In this document: piece by piece, positions 48,504 through 57,764 of the stretch
Position numbering within the stretch: the stretch's first letter is position 1
Layout: each line of letters begins with the position of its first letter
Assembly: GCA_026706985.1 (NCBI GenBank)
Contig: JAPOXR010000032.1
Span: forward strand, 1-64,000
Source of the DNA: Paracoccaceae bacterium
GTDB lineage: Bacteria; Pseudomonadota; Alphaproteobacteria; Rhodobacterales; Rhodobacteraceae
Direction: 5' to 3'
DNA length: 64,000 nucleotides
Translations under genes and position numbers: made by a program
The notes under the pieces: generated by a model
Seen by the model: the letters and a program-made list of their open reading frames with translations, nothing else
Told to the model about the DNA's origin: nothing
The model's database searches: none

Positions 48504-49109
48504 ATGGAGAGAAAATTGAGCCAATCCCAATCATGTGACAATCAGGCTGCACTTCCCCGAATTGAGGGTGAACGCGGCGCAACGCTGATCGAGGCCGTGC
48601 TGTTCACGGTCATCGCACTCGGCTTCATCACCGGTGGTGTTGTCCTTTTCGAGCAGGCATCAAGCTCGTCCAGAACCAACGAAATCATCCGCATGCTGTC
48701 TTCGCTGCAGTCCCAGGTGCGGGCTCTCTTTCAGTCCCAATCCGATTTCGGAACCGCGGACATGGCAAGTCTGCTGATTGCCTCCAACGCCGTTCCCTCG
48801 GCATTCCAGACCGACAGCGATTCCGATGGCACCAATGACGCTCTTGTCAGCCCTTTCGGCGGCACGGTCACGGTCACCGGTGCGAGTGCCAATTTTACGA
48901 TCGCGGTGGCTGATGTTCCGGTCGCGATCTGCTCCCGCATCGCACCATTCGATGGCAACGGCAACGGCACAATCGGTTCCGGGATCATCTCTCTGTCCGA
49001 TGGGACCGCCACCGATTCCGATGGCATGAATTCGGCGCAGGCGGCTACCTTCTGCACGACGAACGCATCCGGCGGCAATGTCTCCCTGACCTGGACCCTC
49101 AGCCGATAA
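48504..49109 (+). CDS. pilS: PilS-type major prepilin of the type IVb pilus
   Basis: 201 residues. A 25-residue leader ends in GERG, followed by ATLIEAVLFTVIALGFITGG: cleavage after Gly25 leaves Glu at position +5, the standard prepilin rule. Two Cys near the C-terminal part (ICSR and FCTT) would form the usual disulfide. The globular domain is rich in Asp, Ser and Gly with DSDSDGTND, DGNGNGTIG and DSDGMNSA, which resemble calcium loops. It is separated from pilR by the insertion patch and precedes dotI. Confidence 0.85.
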   Translation: MERKLSQSQSCDNQAALPRIEGERGATLIEAVLFTVIALGFITGGVVLFEQASSSSRTNEIIRMLSSLQSQVRALFQSQSDFGTADMASLLIASNAVPSAFQTDSDSDGTNDALVSPFGGTVTVTGASANFTIAVADVPVAICSRIAPFDGNGNGTIGSGIISLSDGTATDSDGMNSAQAATFCTTNASGGNVSLTWTLSR

Positions 49110-49147
49110 CCGGCGTTCCGGATTCGGCCAGACAACGGATCTGCATT

Positions 49148-49798
49148 TTGAACCGTGCATATGGCGAGGCGCAATATGCCCGCCTGCGTTACGAGACCTG
49201 GATGCGCAGTCATCGCCTGATGACCAAGGCTGTCATCGCAATGGCCGTTGCCACTGCACTTGCGGTGACCGCGGCATTCTGGGCACTGATTTCAAAACCC
49301 GAGCCGCGTTACTTCGCGGCAAGGGAAAATGGCGGCATTCTGCCACTGGTGCCGGTTTCGGTCCCCTTTCTGTCCGATGGCGAGGTCACCAATTTCGCCG
49401 TCGAGGCCGTGACCCGGGCCCTGACCATGGATTTCGCCAATTGGCGCAGCGACCTGTCGGGTGCCGCCCATTATTTCGAACGACCGGTCGGTTGGAACAG
49501 CTTTCTTGATGCGCTCGAAGGCTCCGGCATGCTCAGCTACATCCGGGAGAATCGGCTGGTTTCCACCGCCGTGGCGAATGGTGCCGTGGTCGTCAGTTCC
49601 GGCCCTGACGGCTCCAAACGCTATGGCTGGACCGTTCAGATCCCACTGACAATCACCTATGAGTCGGCGAGTGAACTCAGCCGCGACAGTCTGATCGCGG
49701 AAGCCTCGATTTCCCGTCTGCCGACGTGGGAAGCGCCGGAAGCGGTCGGCATCACGCGGATTATCGTCCGCCCGGGCCGGGGAACCAGCCCGTCATGA
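49148..49798 (+). CDS. dotI: DotI/IcmL/TraM-type T4BSS inner-membrane protein
   Basis: 216 residues; VirB8-like component of the Dot/Icm inner-membrane complex. One N-terminal membrane segment (KAVIAMAVATALAVTAAFWAL) is followed by RYFAARENGGILPLVPVS and a periplasmic VirB8-like domain (TNFAVEAVTRALTMDFANWR, then FDALEGS-type helix). The TTG start at 49148 is the longest option; an in-frame ATG lies at 49202. The stop overlaps dotH by 4 bases. Confidence 0.88.
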   Translation: MNRAYGEAQYARLRYETWMRSHRLMTKAVIAMAVATALAVTAAFWALISKPEPRYFAARENGGILPLVPVSVPFLSDGEVTNFAVEAVTRALTMDFANWRSDLSGAAHYFERPVGWNSFLDALEGSGMLSYIRENRLVSTAVANGAVVVSSGPDGSKRYGWTVQIPLTITYESASELSRDSLIAEASISRLPTWEAPEAVGITRIIVRPGRGTSPS

Positions 49799-50691
49799 GC
49801 GCAGCCATGTCCCAACGCCATGGAGCCTTACTGACCGTGGTTGCCCTCTGCGTCTCATACCCGACCTCGACACCCGCACAGCCTGTTTCCGCGACAACTG
49901 ACATCCTGGCTTCAGCGCAACGCCAGGCCGGGTTTGCGCATGCGCTTGAGCAGGCCTTTCCGATGACGCCCGACATGGTCCGCAGCTACCGTGAAACCTT
50001 TGAGGAGAATGAAATCGCCGTATCCCACCAACCTTACCCGGAAACACTCGACGACGCCGTTCTGGTGACATTGCAGCCGGGCGAACAGCCGGTTGAACTG
50101 CGTATCGCGCCGGGATTGGCGACGGTGGTCGGGTTCTTCGATGCCGCCGGCAACGCATGGCCGATCCGGCAATATGTCATCGGCAACGGCGAAGAGTTTC
50201 AGGTGACACAACTCGGCGAGGATGCCGGCGCGTTGGCCATCTCTCCACTCTCAAGAGTCGGCTGGACCAATCTCGTTATCCTGCTCTCCGGCGAAGAGTC
50301 GCCCGCCATCCTCAAAATCATCATCGACAATGCGCGCGCGCATGTCCGGCGTTCCATCCAGATTGCCAAACTCCTTCCCGGAACCGATACCGGAAACCAC
50401 ACATCAATGCCGGATTTACCTGTTGCCGGAGACCGGCGGATGCTGGCGGCACTGACCGGTGCGGGATTGCCGGAGGGCATGCAGCCGGTGCCGATCGTGG
50501 GCGTTGACGCCATTGGTTGGATCTCCGGCGATGCGCTCATTCTGCGCAGCAGACACGCGCTGCTTTCGCCGCATTGGCTGGAATCGCTCGCCGGACCCGG
50601 CGGTATCCGCGCCTACCGCCTGAATGCCGCGTCCGCACTCCTGTTCTCTGTCGACGGCCGAATCGTCCAAGCCAGAATTGAACTTCCCTGA
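49795..50691 (+). CDS. dotH: DotH/IcmK/TraN-type outer-membrane core protein
   Basis: 298 residues with a signal peptide ending near TSTPAQ. VirB9/DotH features: LQPGEQPVELRIAPGLATVV (first beta strand region), FFDAAGNAWPIRQYVIGNGE and SRVGWTNLVILLSGE. DotH is recruited by DotC and DotD to the outer membrane and forms the core with DotG. ATG 49795 gives the signal peptide; the longer frame to 49726 lies inside dotI. Confidence 0.9.
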   Translation: MSAAMSQRHGALLTVVALCVSYPTSTPAQPVSATTDILASAQRQAGFAHALEQAFPMTPDMVRSYRETFEENEIAVSHQPYPETLDDAVLVTLQPGEQPVELRIAPGLATVVGFFDAAGNAWPIRQYVIGNGEEFQVTQLGEDAGALAISPLSRVGWTNLVILLSGEESPAILKIIIDNARAHVRRSIQIAKLLPGTDTGNHTSMPDLPVAGDRRMLAALTGAGLPEGMQPVPIVGVDAIGWISGDALILRSRHALLSPHWLESLAGPGGIRAYRLNAASALLFSVDGRIVQARIELP

Positions 50692-50733
50692 GCCGCGCAC
50701 ACGGCGGTTCAAAGCCCGAGAAAGGCACATCCA

Positions 50734-51987
50734 GTGATCAAGAAACTGTTTTTCCCCTCGCCACATTGGCGCAGTCTGCGTGATTCCGTAGACCCGGCAC
50801 GGATCTCCGGCTCCCTTGGCCGACTGCGGACCGCCCTTTTCCTGATCGGCTGTCTGGCGTTGATTGGTGCTGTCGGATTTGCGGCGATCACCCCGCCGAC
50901 AGTGGAGCCATCGCGGTTGGCAAAGATTCCGCATATGGATTCGACGCCCGGCGGTCAGCACCAACGCGACTCGCAGCGATACCGGGAAACCCTTCGCCAA
51001 GCCAATATCAACCAAGCCGAGGAAGCGAATTCCTCCGGTCAATCTTTTGTCTCCTCTCCCGAAGGGCTGCCCGAACAACTTCCCCGCCCCGCGGTGGACC
51101 CGCTGCCCGGAGCTGTGGGAGACGAACGGGATGCGATCGCAGCCAACGCGGAAGTGGCCCGGCAAATCGCCGAGACAGCCCAAATGTCACAGGATATGGA
51201 ACTGCGGCCCTTGCCTGAAATCCGGGAATTTCCGGGCCCCGAGGATGACGCAAATCCGTTCCTCGCCGACATATTGCGGCAAATGGGTGCGATCGCCCGT
51301 GCCACAGAGATCCCGGGGATCGTCAGCGTCACCCTGCACGGCCCGTCCGCCGAACCGTCCACGGACGAAAATTCCGTGGACGGGGACGATGCCGCCCGCC
51401 TGATCCGGATATCCGCCGGCACTGTCCTTGCAGGTGAAATTCTCACACAAATCGATTCCGATGTCCCGGCACCGGTTGCCGTCCGCCTGCTCGCCGGCGC
51501 AGCCGCCGGGTCAATCCTGATCGGTGAATTCAAGACTCTCCCGCGTCAGAATGGAGTGGCGATTGAGTTTGCCTCGCTCACCCACCCGCAAGGGGTCGAA
51601 ACCGGGGTGATGGCGATGGCAGTCGATCCGCTTTCTCGCAGTGCCTCGCTGGCAGGCGAAGTCGACCCGAGGCCGGTAGCCCGGTACGGGCCGACAATGC
51701 TGTCCGCCTTTGTCGGCGGATTCGCTCAGAACGCGGCGCGCCCGGGGGTTACGCTGTTTGACAGCGCCAGCGGCATATTCGCCGCCTCCGGAAAGCCGAC
51801 AATGCGCGACAATGTCATCGCCGGCATCGGGCAGGCAGCCAATCTCGCCGCATCCGATTATGCCGACAACGCACCGGATTCCGCCCGCATACGTCTGTTT
51901 GCGGGTGACCGGATCGGGATCCTGTTCCTGACTCCGGTCCAGATCTCCCTGGAACAGGCAGGAGCGGACGATGAATACAGGCGGTGA
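50734..51987 (+). CDS. dotG: DotG/IcmE/TraO-type VirB10-like core protein
   Basis: 417 residues. One N-terminal membrane segment (ALFLIGCLALIGAVGFAAI), a Pro/Gln/Glu-rich linker, and a C-terminal VirB10/TrbI domain: RISAGTVLAGEILTQIDSD, then VRLLAGAAAGSILIGEFKTL, ending GDRIGILFLTPVQISL. DotG spans both membranes. The linker lacks the pentapeptide repeats of Legionella IcmE, as in shorter IncI TraO proteins. The start is GTG 50734. The 3' end overlaps the next gene by 17 bases. Confidence 0.9.
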   Translation: MIKKLFFPSPHWRSLRDSVDPARISGSLGRLRTALFLIGCLALIGAVGFAAITPPTVEPSRLAKIPHMDSTPGGQHQRDSQRYRETLRQANINQAEEANSSGQSFVSSPEGLPEQLPRPAVDPLPGAVGDERDAIAANAEVARQIAETAQMSQDMELRPLPEIREFPGPEDDANPFLADILRQMGAIARATEIPGIVSVTLHGPSAEPSTDENSVDGDDAARLIRISAGTVLAGEILTQIDSDVPAPVAVRLLAGAAAGSILIGEFKTLPRQNGVAIEFASLTHPQGVETGVMAMAVDPLSRSASLAGEVDPRPVARYGPTMLSAFVGGFAQNAARPGVTLFDSASGIFAASGKPTMRDNVIAGIGQAANLAASDYADNAPDSARIRLFAGDRIGILFLTPVQISLEQAGADDEYRR

Positions 51988-53200
51988 AGCCAGGATGAGC
52001 CCACTGAAGGCGGAAGAACTTTCCGAATTGACAGATTTCCATTTCACGCCGGCTGACGGCGAGGAAACCTATTCGGAAAGCCCGGGCGGGATGGAGATGC
52101 GGAGTTCCCAACTTCAGCCCCATGGTGAAGCGGAACCCGCTGCGATGCCGGACAATGGGCGTGATGTGCCCACCAAGGATGCCGCTGAGCCGGTTGAATC
52201 CATCGCCGCACCGGGTGTCGAAACTCCAGAGTATAGCAGCACTGCACCGGAAGACGGCACAGCTGAACCGGAGCGGCGACAGGCAACACATACAATGGGC
52301 GGAGGTGCCTTCTCCGTCCATTGGCGACGCCTCCGCTTTGTTGCGGCCCTTTCGCTCGCGGCAGGTTTCGGCGTTTTCGGTTACCTGGCGGGACTGCCGG
52401 GTTTGCTCCAGTCGGATGAAATCCCCCACCCGCTGCAACCGCCGGAAAGCTCCGTGGAGGAGAATAATGTTGCCGCAATGGTGGCTCGGGAACCCTTCGC
52501 GCTGGATACAATCCCGCACGCCATGCCGATAGAGGTGGCGTCCGCCACGCCTCTGCAAATCCATTTTCGGAATGCCGGTGCCGACACCGTGACACGAATG
52601 ATCACGGCGACGGAATTATCCGCGTGGGAGTTGTTTCTGGATGGTGAGGCCGGGGTGGCTGATGCCGGCGGGAATCTCCCGGTGAGCCAGTCTGCCGATT
52701 ACTCCACCGGCAACAGCAATCCGAATTCAGCACCCGCCCTGCACCTGGCCGAAACCGGGTTTGACGCCATCCCGCACACACCCGGAATCACACCCGGCGA
52801 CGGATTCATGCCCGAGTTGGGCGCGATATCCGTGCGCCCGGCGGAGCAGGGAGATGCGCTGAGCCAGCTGAAACAGCGTGTGGCGGCGCTGGAAACCCGC
52901 CTGCAGGCAATCGAGGCGAAACAGATTCCGGTGTTGCCGGATGTCGTTCAATCGGGAAGCATCCTCTCCTGGCCGTCACCGGAGCATCGGCGCGGCGTCG
53001 GAACGACGCCGCGGGCACGGGACGCCTACAATCTGGTGACCGGCAATCATGTTCCCGGTGGCCGGGAGTTTCAAAACCAGCATGTCGGCGGCCAATTGGA
53101 CGGTTTCGGCACCATTCTCGAGATCATCCCGTATCCCGGGGGCGGACGCATGCTGGTGACCGGTCAGGGCTCGGTTTACCTGAGCCAACCGACGCAGTAA
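51971..53200 (+). CDS. TraP-like T4BSS inner-membrane protein
   Basis: 409 residues. A long acidic cytoplasmic N-terminus (about 120 residues), a single membrane segment (FVAALSLAAGFGVFGYLAGL), a periplasmic stretch, then a coiled coil (LSQLKQRVAALETRLQAIE) and a C-terminal Gly-rich domain (GTILEIIPYPGGGRMLVTG). The layout and position after dotG match IncI TraP or DotF/IcmG proteins, but sequence identity is too low to choose. It overlaps dotG. Confidence 0.65.
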   Translation: MNTGGEARMSPLKAEELSELTDFHFTPADGEETYSESPGGMEMRSSQLQPHGEAEPAAMPDNGRDVPTKDAAEPVESIAAPGVETPEYSSTAPEDGTAEPERRQATHTMGGGAFSVHWRRLRFVAALSLAAGFGVFGYLAGLPGLLQSDEIPHPLQPPESSVEENNVAAMVAREPFALDTIPHAMPIEVASATPLQIHFRNAGADTVTRMITATELSAWELFLDGEAGVADAGGNLPVSQSADYSTGNSNPNSAPALHLAETGFDAIPHTPGITPGDGFMPELGAISVRPAEQGDALSQLKQRVAALETRLQAIEAKQIPVLPDVVQSGSILSWPSPEHRRGVGTTPRARDAYNLVTGNHVPGGREFQNQHVGGQLDGFGTILEIIPYPGGGRMLVTGQGSVYLSQPTQ

Positions 53201-53210
53201 CGGCGCATCA

Positions 53211-53723
53211 ATGGCATCGCAGCTGGTAGATTACGCGGCCCAGTTCGAGTCGCTGCTGCGCGCAGTGCTCTTCGTCATCGGTGCGGTGATGATTATTCAG
53301 GCTCTCCGGCTGGCGGTCCGGCGGGCGGAAGCCGGATCACAATCCGTGTCGCTGGTCAAAATTCTGGTTAACTGCATCATCGGCGTCGCCTTGCTTGCTT
53401 TCCCGCACACAGTTGCAGCGCTTGTCGCTACCATCTTCGGCTCGCCCACATTGAGTGACGCCTCGTCACTTTTCGCCTATGGCGGTGCCATGCTGGATCC
53501 CTTGCAGGGATCGCGTCCTGCCATCGAAGCTATTGTGGTTCTCATCCAGTTCATCGGATTCATTGCGATCGCACGCGGCCTTCTGTTTCTAAGCTCCGCC
53601 GCCTCACCCGGAGGTCCCAAAACCTTCGGACCCGGTTTCACATTTCTGATCTCGGGTGCACTGGCGGTGAATTTTCCAGCATTTTTCGGCATTCTGACTA
53701 ATTTGTTCGCGCTCCCGGGTTAA
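53211..53723 (+). CDS. IcmC/DotE or TraQ-like T4BSS membrane protein
   Basis: 170 residues with four hydrophobic segments (for example LFVIGAVMIIQAL, ILVNCIIGVALLAF, IVVLIQFIGFIAIARGLLF, FTFLISGALAVNFPAF). The ending with FGILTNLF and the position after the TraP-like gene fit the DotE/IcmC and TraQ group of small inner-membrane proteins. It is the last recognised gene of the cluster. Confidence 0.7.
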   Translation: MASQLVDYAAQFESLLRAVLFVIGAVMIIQALRLAVRRAEAGSQSVSLVKILVNCIIGVALLAFPHTVAALVATIFGSPTLSDASSLFAYGGAMLDPLQGSRPAIEAIVVLIQFIGFIAIARGLLFLSSAASPGGPKTFGPGFTFLISGALAVNFPAFFGILTNLFALPG

Positions 53724-54096
53724 CCTCCGCATTCCGACTGTGATTTTCGGCCGCCTTTATGACGATGCTGCCGATCGTCATGCGACACCATGCCAGGGGT
53801 GAGATTGAGTGCAGCCGGGCTGACAGCTTGATTGGAACTCTCAGATCCCTTCCGGATACTGTTCCGGAACTTCGTCAGGGCTCTGGCGGAAATCACACTC
53901 ACGGACGACGTCATGGAAATCCGGCTCGGACGTCGGGTGAACAAGCCGTCCTGATCAACACCTCCAACGACAAAACCGGCATCGCCGTGCCGTGGCTCGG
54001 GAGTCGACGGCGGCGGATTAGCTGCCTGTGAACGACCGGACAGGATTCACATCTAATTCGGCCGTTGGGAATCGTGGCTAGTCATCACCGCCCCTG
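53724..54096. other. End of the secretion cluster, no gene seen
   Basis: 373 bases between the last T4BSS gene and the convergent M48 peptidase. No supported gene; no DotO, DotA or relaxase fragment was recognised. Confidence 0.4.
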
Positions 54097-55188
54097 TCAA
54101 AGTTTCGCATAAAGAAGCGATTGGCCGAGACTCCGTTTCCGGTCAATTTCTTCGCTGGTTTTCTTAATAACGTTGTAACGCATGGCCGTTGTCGGATGCG
54201 TCAGGCTGGGCACATGAATGGCAGATGGATTGATTGTTGCCATCGCTCGCCAAAATTCAGCCACATTCGAGACGTCATAACCAGCACGCGCCGCCAAATA
54301 GAGGCCGACATAATCAGCTTCGGTTTCAAATTCCTGCGAATATGCCAATGCGCCGACTTCTGCTCCAGCCTCACCAAGGCTTGGATCAATCGCAACACCG
54401 ATGAGTCCACCAATAATTGAATTAACCACCGCTGAGTCAATATGTTTGAGAATGTTGTGCGCCATCTCGTGTCCAATGACAAATGCCAACTCGCTGTCAT
54501 CCCGCACAATCCGTTCCATTCCAGCGTTCAGGTAGATTGCGTTTCCATCGGCATAAGCATTGATGTCATCACTGTTCACAACCACCATTGGCATGTCACA
54601 AATTACTTCTGGCTGGACGAAAATCGTGTGTTCGAATCCATCCCTACTGAATGTAAGTGACTTTCCATCAGTCCCTTGCATGGCTCGCTTGAAATTTGAA
54701 TTTCCGGAAGCGCCAGTTCCAACGGGGATCCCACTTACATGGGTGACAACGTTCCCTGCCAAAAATCCTGACCGTTCTGCCGGCGAACTTGGCAGGACCT
54801 CAAGAACGCGCATATATTCATCAGTGAGATAGAGATCCGCCCATTCTGAATCAAATTGTGGATCAGACGACCAGAAATTTGGTGCAAAGGTATTCCGATT
54901 GGCGATCAACGCACCGATGCTCGACACTGTCTTTTCACAAAATTCGAGGTTGGCACGCATCAACCTTCGGTGAATTGTGTTGACGCGAAGACTTGCAGCA
55001 GCATGTTCCGCTCTGATTTGATTCAGCAACTCGTTGCTGGCTTGAGTTGCGAGCTCTTGCTGAATCGTGGCCTCCTGGCGTATCTCTTCATGAGAAACAA
55101 TTGGCGGCGCTGTTGTAGGGACACAGCCTGTTGCGGCGGCAAAAAATGCTCCGGCACAGACAATTCGAATTGTGTCCATCTTTCCCAT
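54097..55188 (-). CDS. M48-family metallopeptidase lipoprotein with PDZ domain
   Basis: 363 residues. A lipoprotein signal with ATGC (Cys22) anchors it in a membrane. A PDZ-like segment (LEVLPSSPAERSGFLAGNVV, then HVSGIPVG) is followed by the catalytic zinc site VIGHEMAHNIL (HExxH) and the third ligand in QEFETEADYVGL. The order PDZ then M48 is seen in periplasmic quality-control peptidases. It is not part of the T4BSS cluster and faces it. Confidence 0.85.
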   Translation of the reverse strand: MGKMDTIRIVCAGAFFAAATGCVPTTAPPIVSHEEIRQEATIQQELATQASNELLNQIRAEHAAASLRVNTIHRRLMRANLEFCEKTVSSIGALIANRNTFAPNFWSSDPQFDSEWADLYLTDEYMRVLEVLPSSPAERSGFLAGNVVTHVSGIPVGTGASGNSNFKRAMQGTDGKSLTFSRDGFEHTIFVQPEVICDMPMVVVNSDDINAYADGNAIYLNAGMERIVRDDSELAFVIGHEMAHNILKHIDSAVVNSIIGGLIGVAIDPSLGEAGAEVGALAYSQEFETEADYVGLYLAARAGYDVSNVAEFWRAMATINPSAIHVPSLTHPTTAMRYNVIKKTSEEIDRKRSLGQSLLYAKL

Positions 55189-55457
55189 GGCGGCTCAATG
55201 TTCTGAATTACCGGATATGTCAATTTTACTTCGTGTGTATAGAATGCGTGGAAAGGGTGGTTATACGTTTTGGTCGGGCGGCGTTTCCATTGGAAAACTC
55301 TGCCATTGCCGAACCGCCTTCGCCACTTGCCGACCGTGTGTTCATGCACCCCGACCCGTTCCGTGACCTCTCTGCTTCGAAGCCCTTCGACGCAGAGCAG
55401 GATGATCCTACATCAACATTCCAGCATACCTAGCTCGGCATTCCCCCGACCGGCCAT
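55189..55457. other. Gap upstream of the M48 gene
   Basis: No gene recognised. The promoter of the peptidase must be near 55190-55260. Confidence 0.35.
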
Positions 55458-56138
55458 ATGGTTTCGATGCGGTTTCACGAGTTTTTCCATATGCAGGACG
55501 GCCATATCGCTGAAATGCAGACGCTCTGGGACATGCCGGAAGTCATGATGCAGGCAGGAGCATGGCCGATGGCACTGAGCCTCGGCCGGGAGTGGCACGT
55601 GCCCGGGCCGGCAACGCAGGATGGTCTGAACATCAGCCACGAGGATCGGAGGCGGACCAGAGCAAGTCGGGAACTGGTCTCGGACATGTTCGCGGCACTC
55701 GGGGAATTCGCCGGAGGCGGTGTCGAAGCCATGCGGCTTTCGGATTACTGGCATCCATGCTGCAGTTGGTACGGCCCATCCGGCATCGGCACCTGCCGCG
55801 GTATTCAGAGTTTCCGAAACTGGCATCAAATTCCGTTTCTCAATGCCATGCCCGACAGGGTCGGAACGCTCAGTAAGGGCAATCTTTTCGCCGAGAGCGA
55901 CTATGTCGGGTTCATTGCCTGACCGAGCATGAAAATGACGCTTACGGGCGATGGCTGGCTCGGGATCGCGCCGTCAGACCGGAAACTGACGATGCGGAGC
56001 CTGGATTCCTGGCGTTGCGGCGATGGCACCATCCGCGAAAACTGGGTGTTGGTTGACCTCCTCCATGTTTACGCTCAGATCGGAGTGGATGTTTTTGCCA
56101 GGCTTGCGGAATTCAACAAATCATGCGCCTGCAGCTGA
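55458..56138 (+). pseudogene. Broken SnoaL-like (NTF2-fold) gene
   Basis: Two segments in one frame: MRFHEFFHMQDGHIAEMQTL through the TGA at 55920-55922, then PSMKMTLTGDGWLGIAPSDR and ENWVLVDLLHVYAQIGVDVF after it. The TGA falls where relatives have Trp before Pro-Ser-Met, a one-base change from TGG. The N-terminal domain of the usual two-domain protein is also missing. It is most likely a decaying remnant. Confidence 0.7.
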
Positions 56139-56787
56139 CTGCGCCACCACGCCCTGATTCAAATGCCATTTGGCTGCGAAAGGCGCGAGCCCTTTCGTCG
56201 TTGCATGGCGAGCAGCTGAAACTTCACTTCGGTTGGAGGCTTCTGCAGGCGTAGCCCACAGACTTCGTCATGGTTGAGGGAATTCAGTGAAACGCCGCTA
56301 TAAGCCGGGATCACCAAGGTGCCCCAGCTTTCGCGAAAGCGACAACCTGAACTCACATCTTGTAACTTGACACTAGAACAAAAGAAATACATATGAGGTC
56401 TATCTGCGGTCTGCAAAACGCCAGTTCAACTGAGGATTATGAACAGCACAACTCTAAATCCTGTGAATCCTGCTCTGATCCCAACACGTTCAAAGGAGAC
56501 GGCAGTGTGCTCTGTGATATTCACTGCGAATCGTCTTTTTCCAATTCACTGCTGGCACAGTATCCCGCCTCAAATACCGGAAATCAGTGTATATGAATCA
56601 TGGGATGAATTATGCGTTCGATGACCATGGCTGTGCTGGTGATGAACTCACAGGAGTGTGGCAGTATGGCACGGCATTTCCATTCGGCTTTGCCGAATTC
56701 AGGCTTCGAGTTGGTCTATGCAGCATTGAATTTGCGGGACGCCTTTGAAAAGGTAGTCCGCAGCCATTCATACCGGAAATTTATGAG
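56139..56787. other. Region upstream of the restriction-modification pair
   Basis: About 650 bases with lower GC than its neighbours. No gene supported; short frames lack signatures. Confidence 0.4.
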
Positions 56788-56895
56788 ATGACGGGCCGAA
56801 ACAGCATCCGTGTCATCGACAGGATTGACCTAACGGCAATCCTTACCGGCGCGATTGTCGGAAAGAGGCTGCGCGGCGTGGAGTTGAGCGCATGA
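56788..56895 (+). CDS. Short ORF overlapping the methylase start
   Basis: 35 codons (MTGRNSIRVIDRIDLTAILT...). Its TGA overlaps the ATG of the methylase (ATGA), so it could couple translation or be a leader peptide. No ribosome binding site is obvious, and it may be chance. Confidence 0.25.
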   Translation: MTGRNSIRVIDRIDLTAILTGAIVGKRLRGVELSA

Positions 56896-57761
56896 CGACA
56901 GCGGCCGCACTTGCCCCAAGGGTCAATGCTACGGGAACGGGTCGCCGGATTGCACGGAGACGCTCGAAGCGACTGATCGCATTCGGCTGGTACGGCGGGA
57001 AATACACGCATCTCGACTTCCTGCTTCCGCTGATACCGGATGATGCAACGCATTTCTGTGATGTCTTTGGCGGTTCGGCGGCGGTATTGCTCAATGTAAA
57101 ACCGTACCCCGTCGAGACCTATAACGACGTAGACTCCGAGCTGGTCAACTTCTTCGAGACTCTGCGTAACCAGGGGGAGAAGCTGATAAAGGCTATCGGG
57201 CTGACACCGTTTTCCCGCGAGGAGCTTGTCCGTGCCTGCGAGTCAGAAGCGGGGTTGACCAAACTGGAAAGGGCGCGGCGGTTCTATATCCGGGCGCGGC
57301 AGACTCGTACCGGGTTGGCACAGACAAGCAGCGAGGGCCGGTGGGCACATTGCATACTTACCTCCCGTGCCGGCATGTCCGGGGCAGTCTCTCGGTGGCT
57401 CGGCTCCGTTGAGGGGCTGTCTGAGATCACGCAGCGGCTCCAGCGGGTGCAGATTGAAAATGCGCCTGCGATCGAAGTCATCCAGCGATATGACACAGAC
57501 AACACAGTCTTTTACGTCGACCCACCTTACGTCCATAAGGCGCGTGGCGACTCGGCTGCCTATGGTTACGAAATGACAGATGGGGACCACGAGACCCTCG
57601 CAGAGGTGTTGAAGACGGCCCGGGGGCGAGTGGTTTTGTCCGGATACCGGACAGACCTCTACGATCAGCACTATCGGCATTGGCGGCGCGTGGATGCGGA
57701 GGAACGGATCTGCCACTCGGTGCGGAAGCCGCGCCAAGAGTCGGTCTGGTTGAACTTCTAG
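56892..57761 (+). CDS. DNA adenine methyltransferase (D12/Dam class)
   Basis: 289 residues. FGWYGGKYTHLDFLLPLIP is the N-terminal SAM motif of alpha-class D12 methylases (FxGxK type), CDVFGGSAAVLLN is the motif I-like region, and FYVDPPYVHKARGD is the catalytic DPPY motif for N6-adenine methylation. GGAG lies 8 bases before ATG 56892. It is followed 3 bases later by a SacI-type endonuclease gene, so it should be the protective methylase. Confidence 0.9.
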   Translation: MTTAAALAPRVNATGTGRRIARRRSKRLIAFGWYGGKYTHLDFLLPLIPDDATHFCDVFGGSAAVLLNVKPYPVETYNDVDSELVNFFETLRNQGEKLIKAIGLTPFSREELVRACESEAGLTKLERARRFYIRARQTRTGLAQTSSEGRWAHCILTSRAGMSGAVSRWLGSVEGLSEITQRLQRVQIENAPAIEVIQRYDTDNTVFYVDPPYVHKARGDSAAYGYEMTDGDHETLAEVLKTARGRVVLSGYRTDLYDQHYRHWRRVDAEERICHSVRKPRQESVWLNF

Positions 57762-57764
57762 ATT

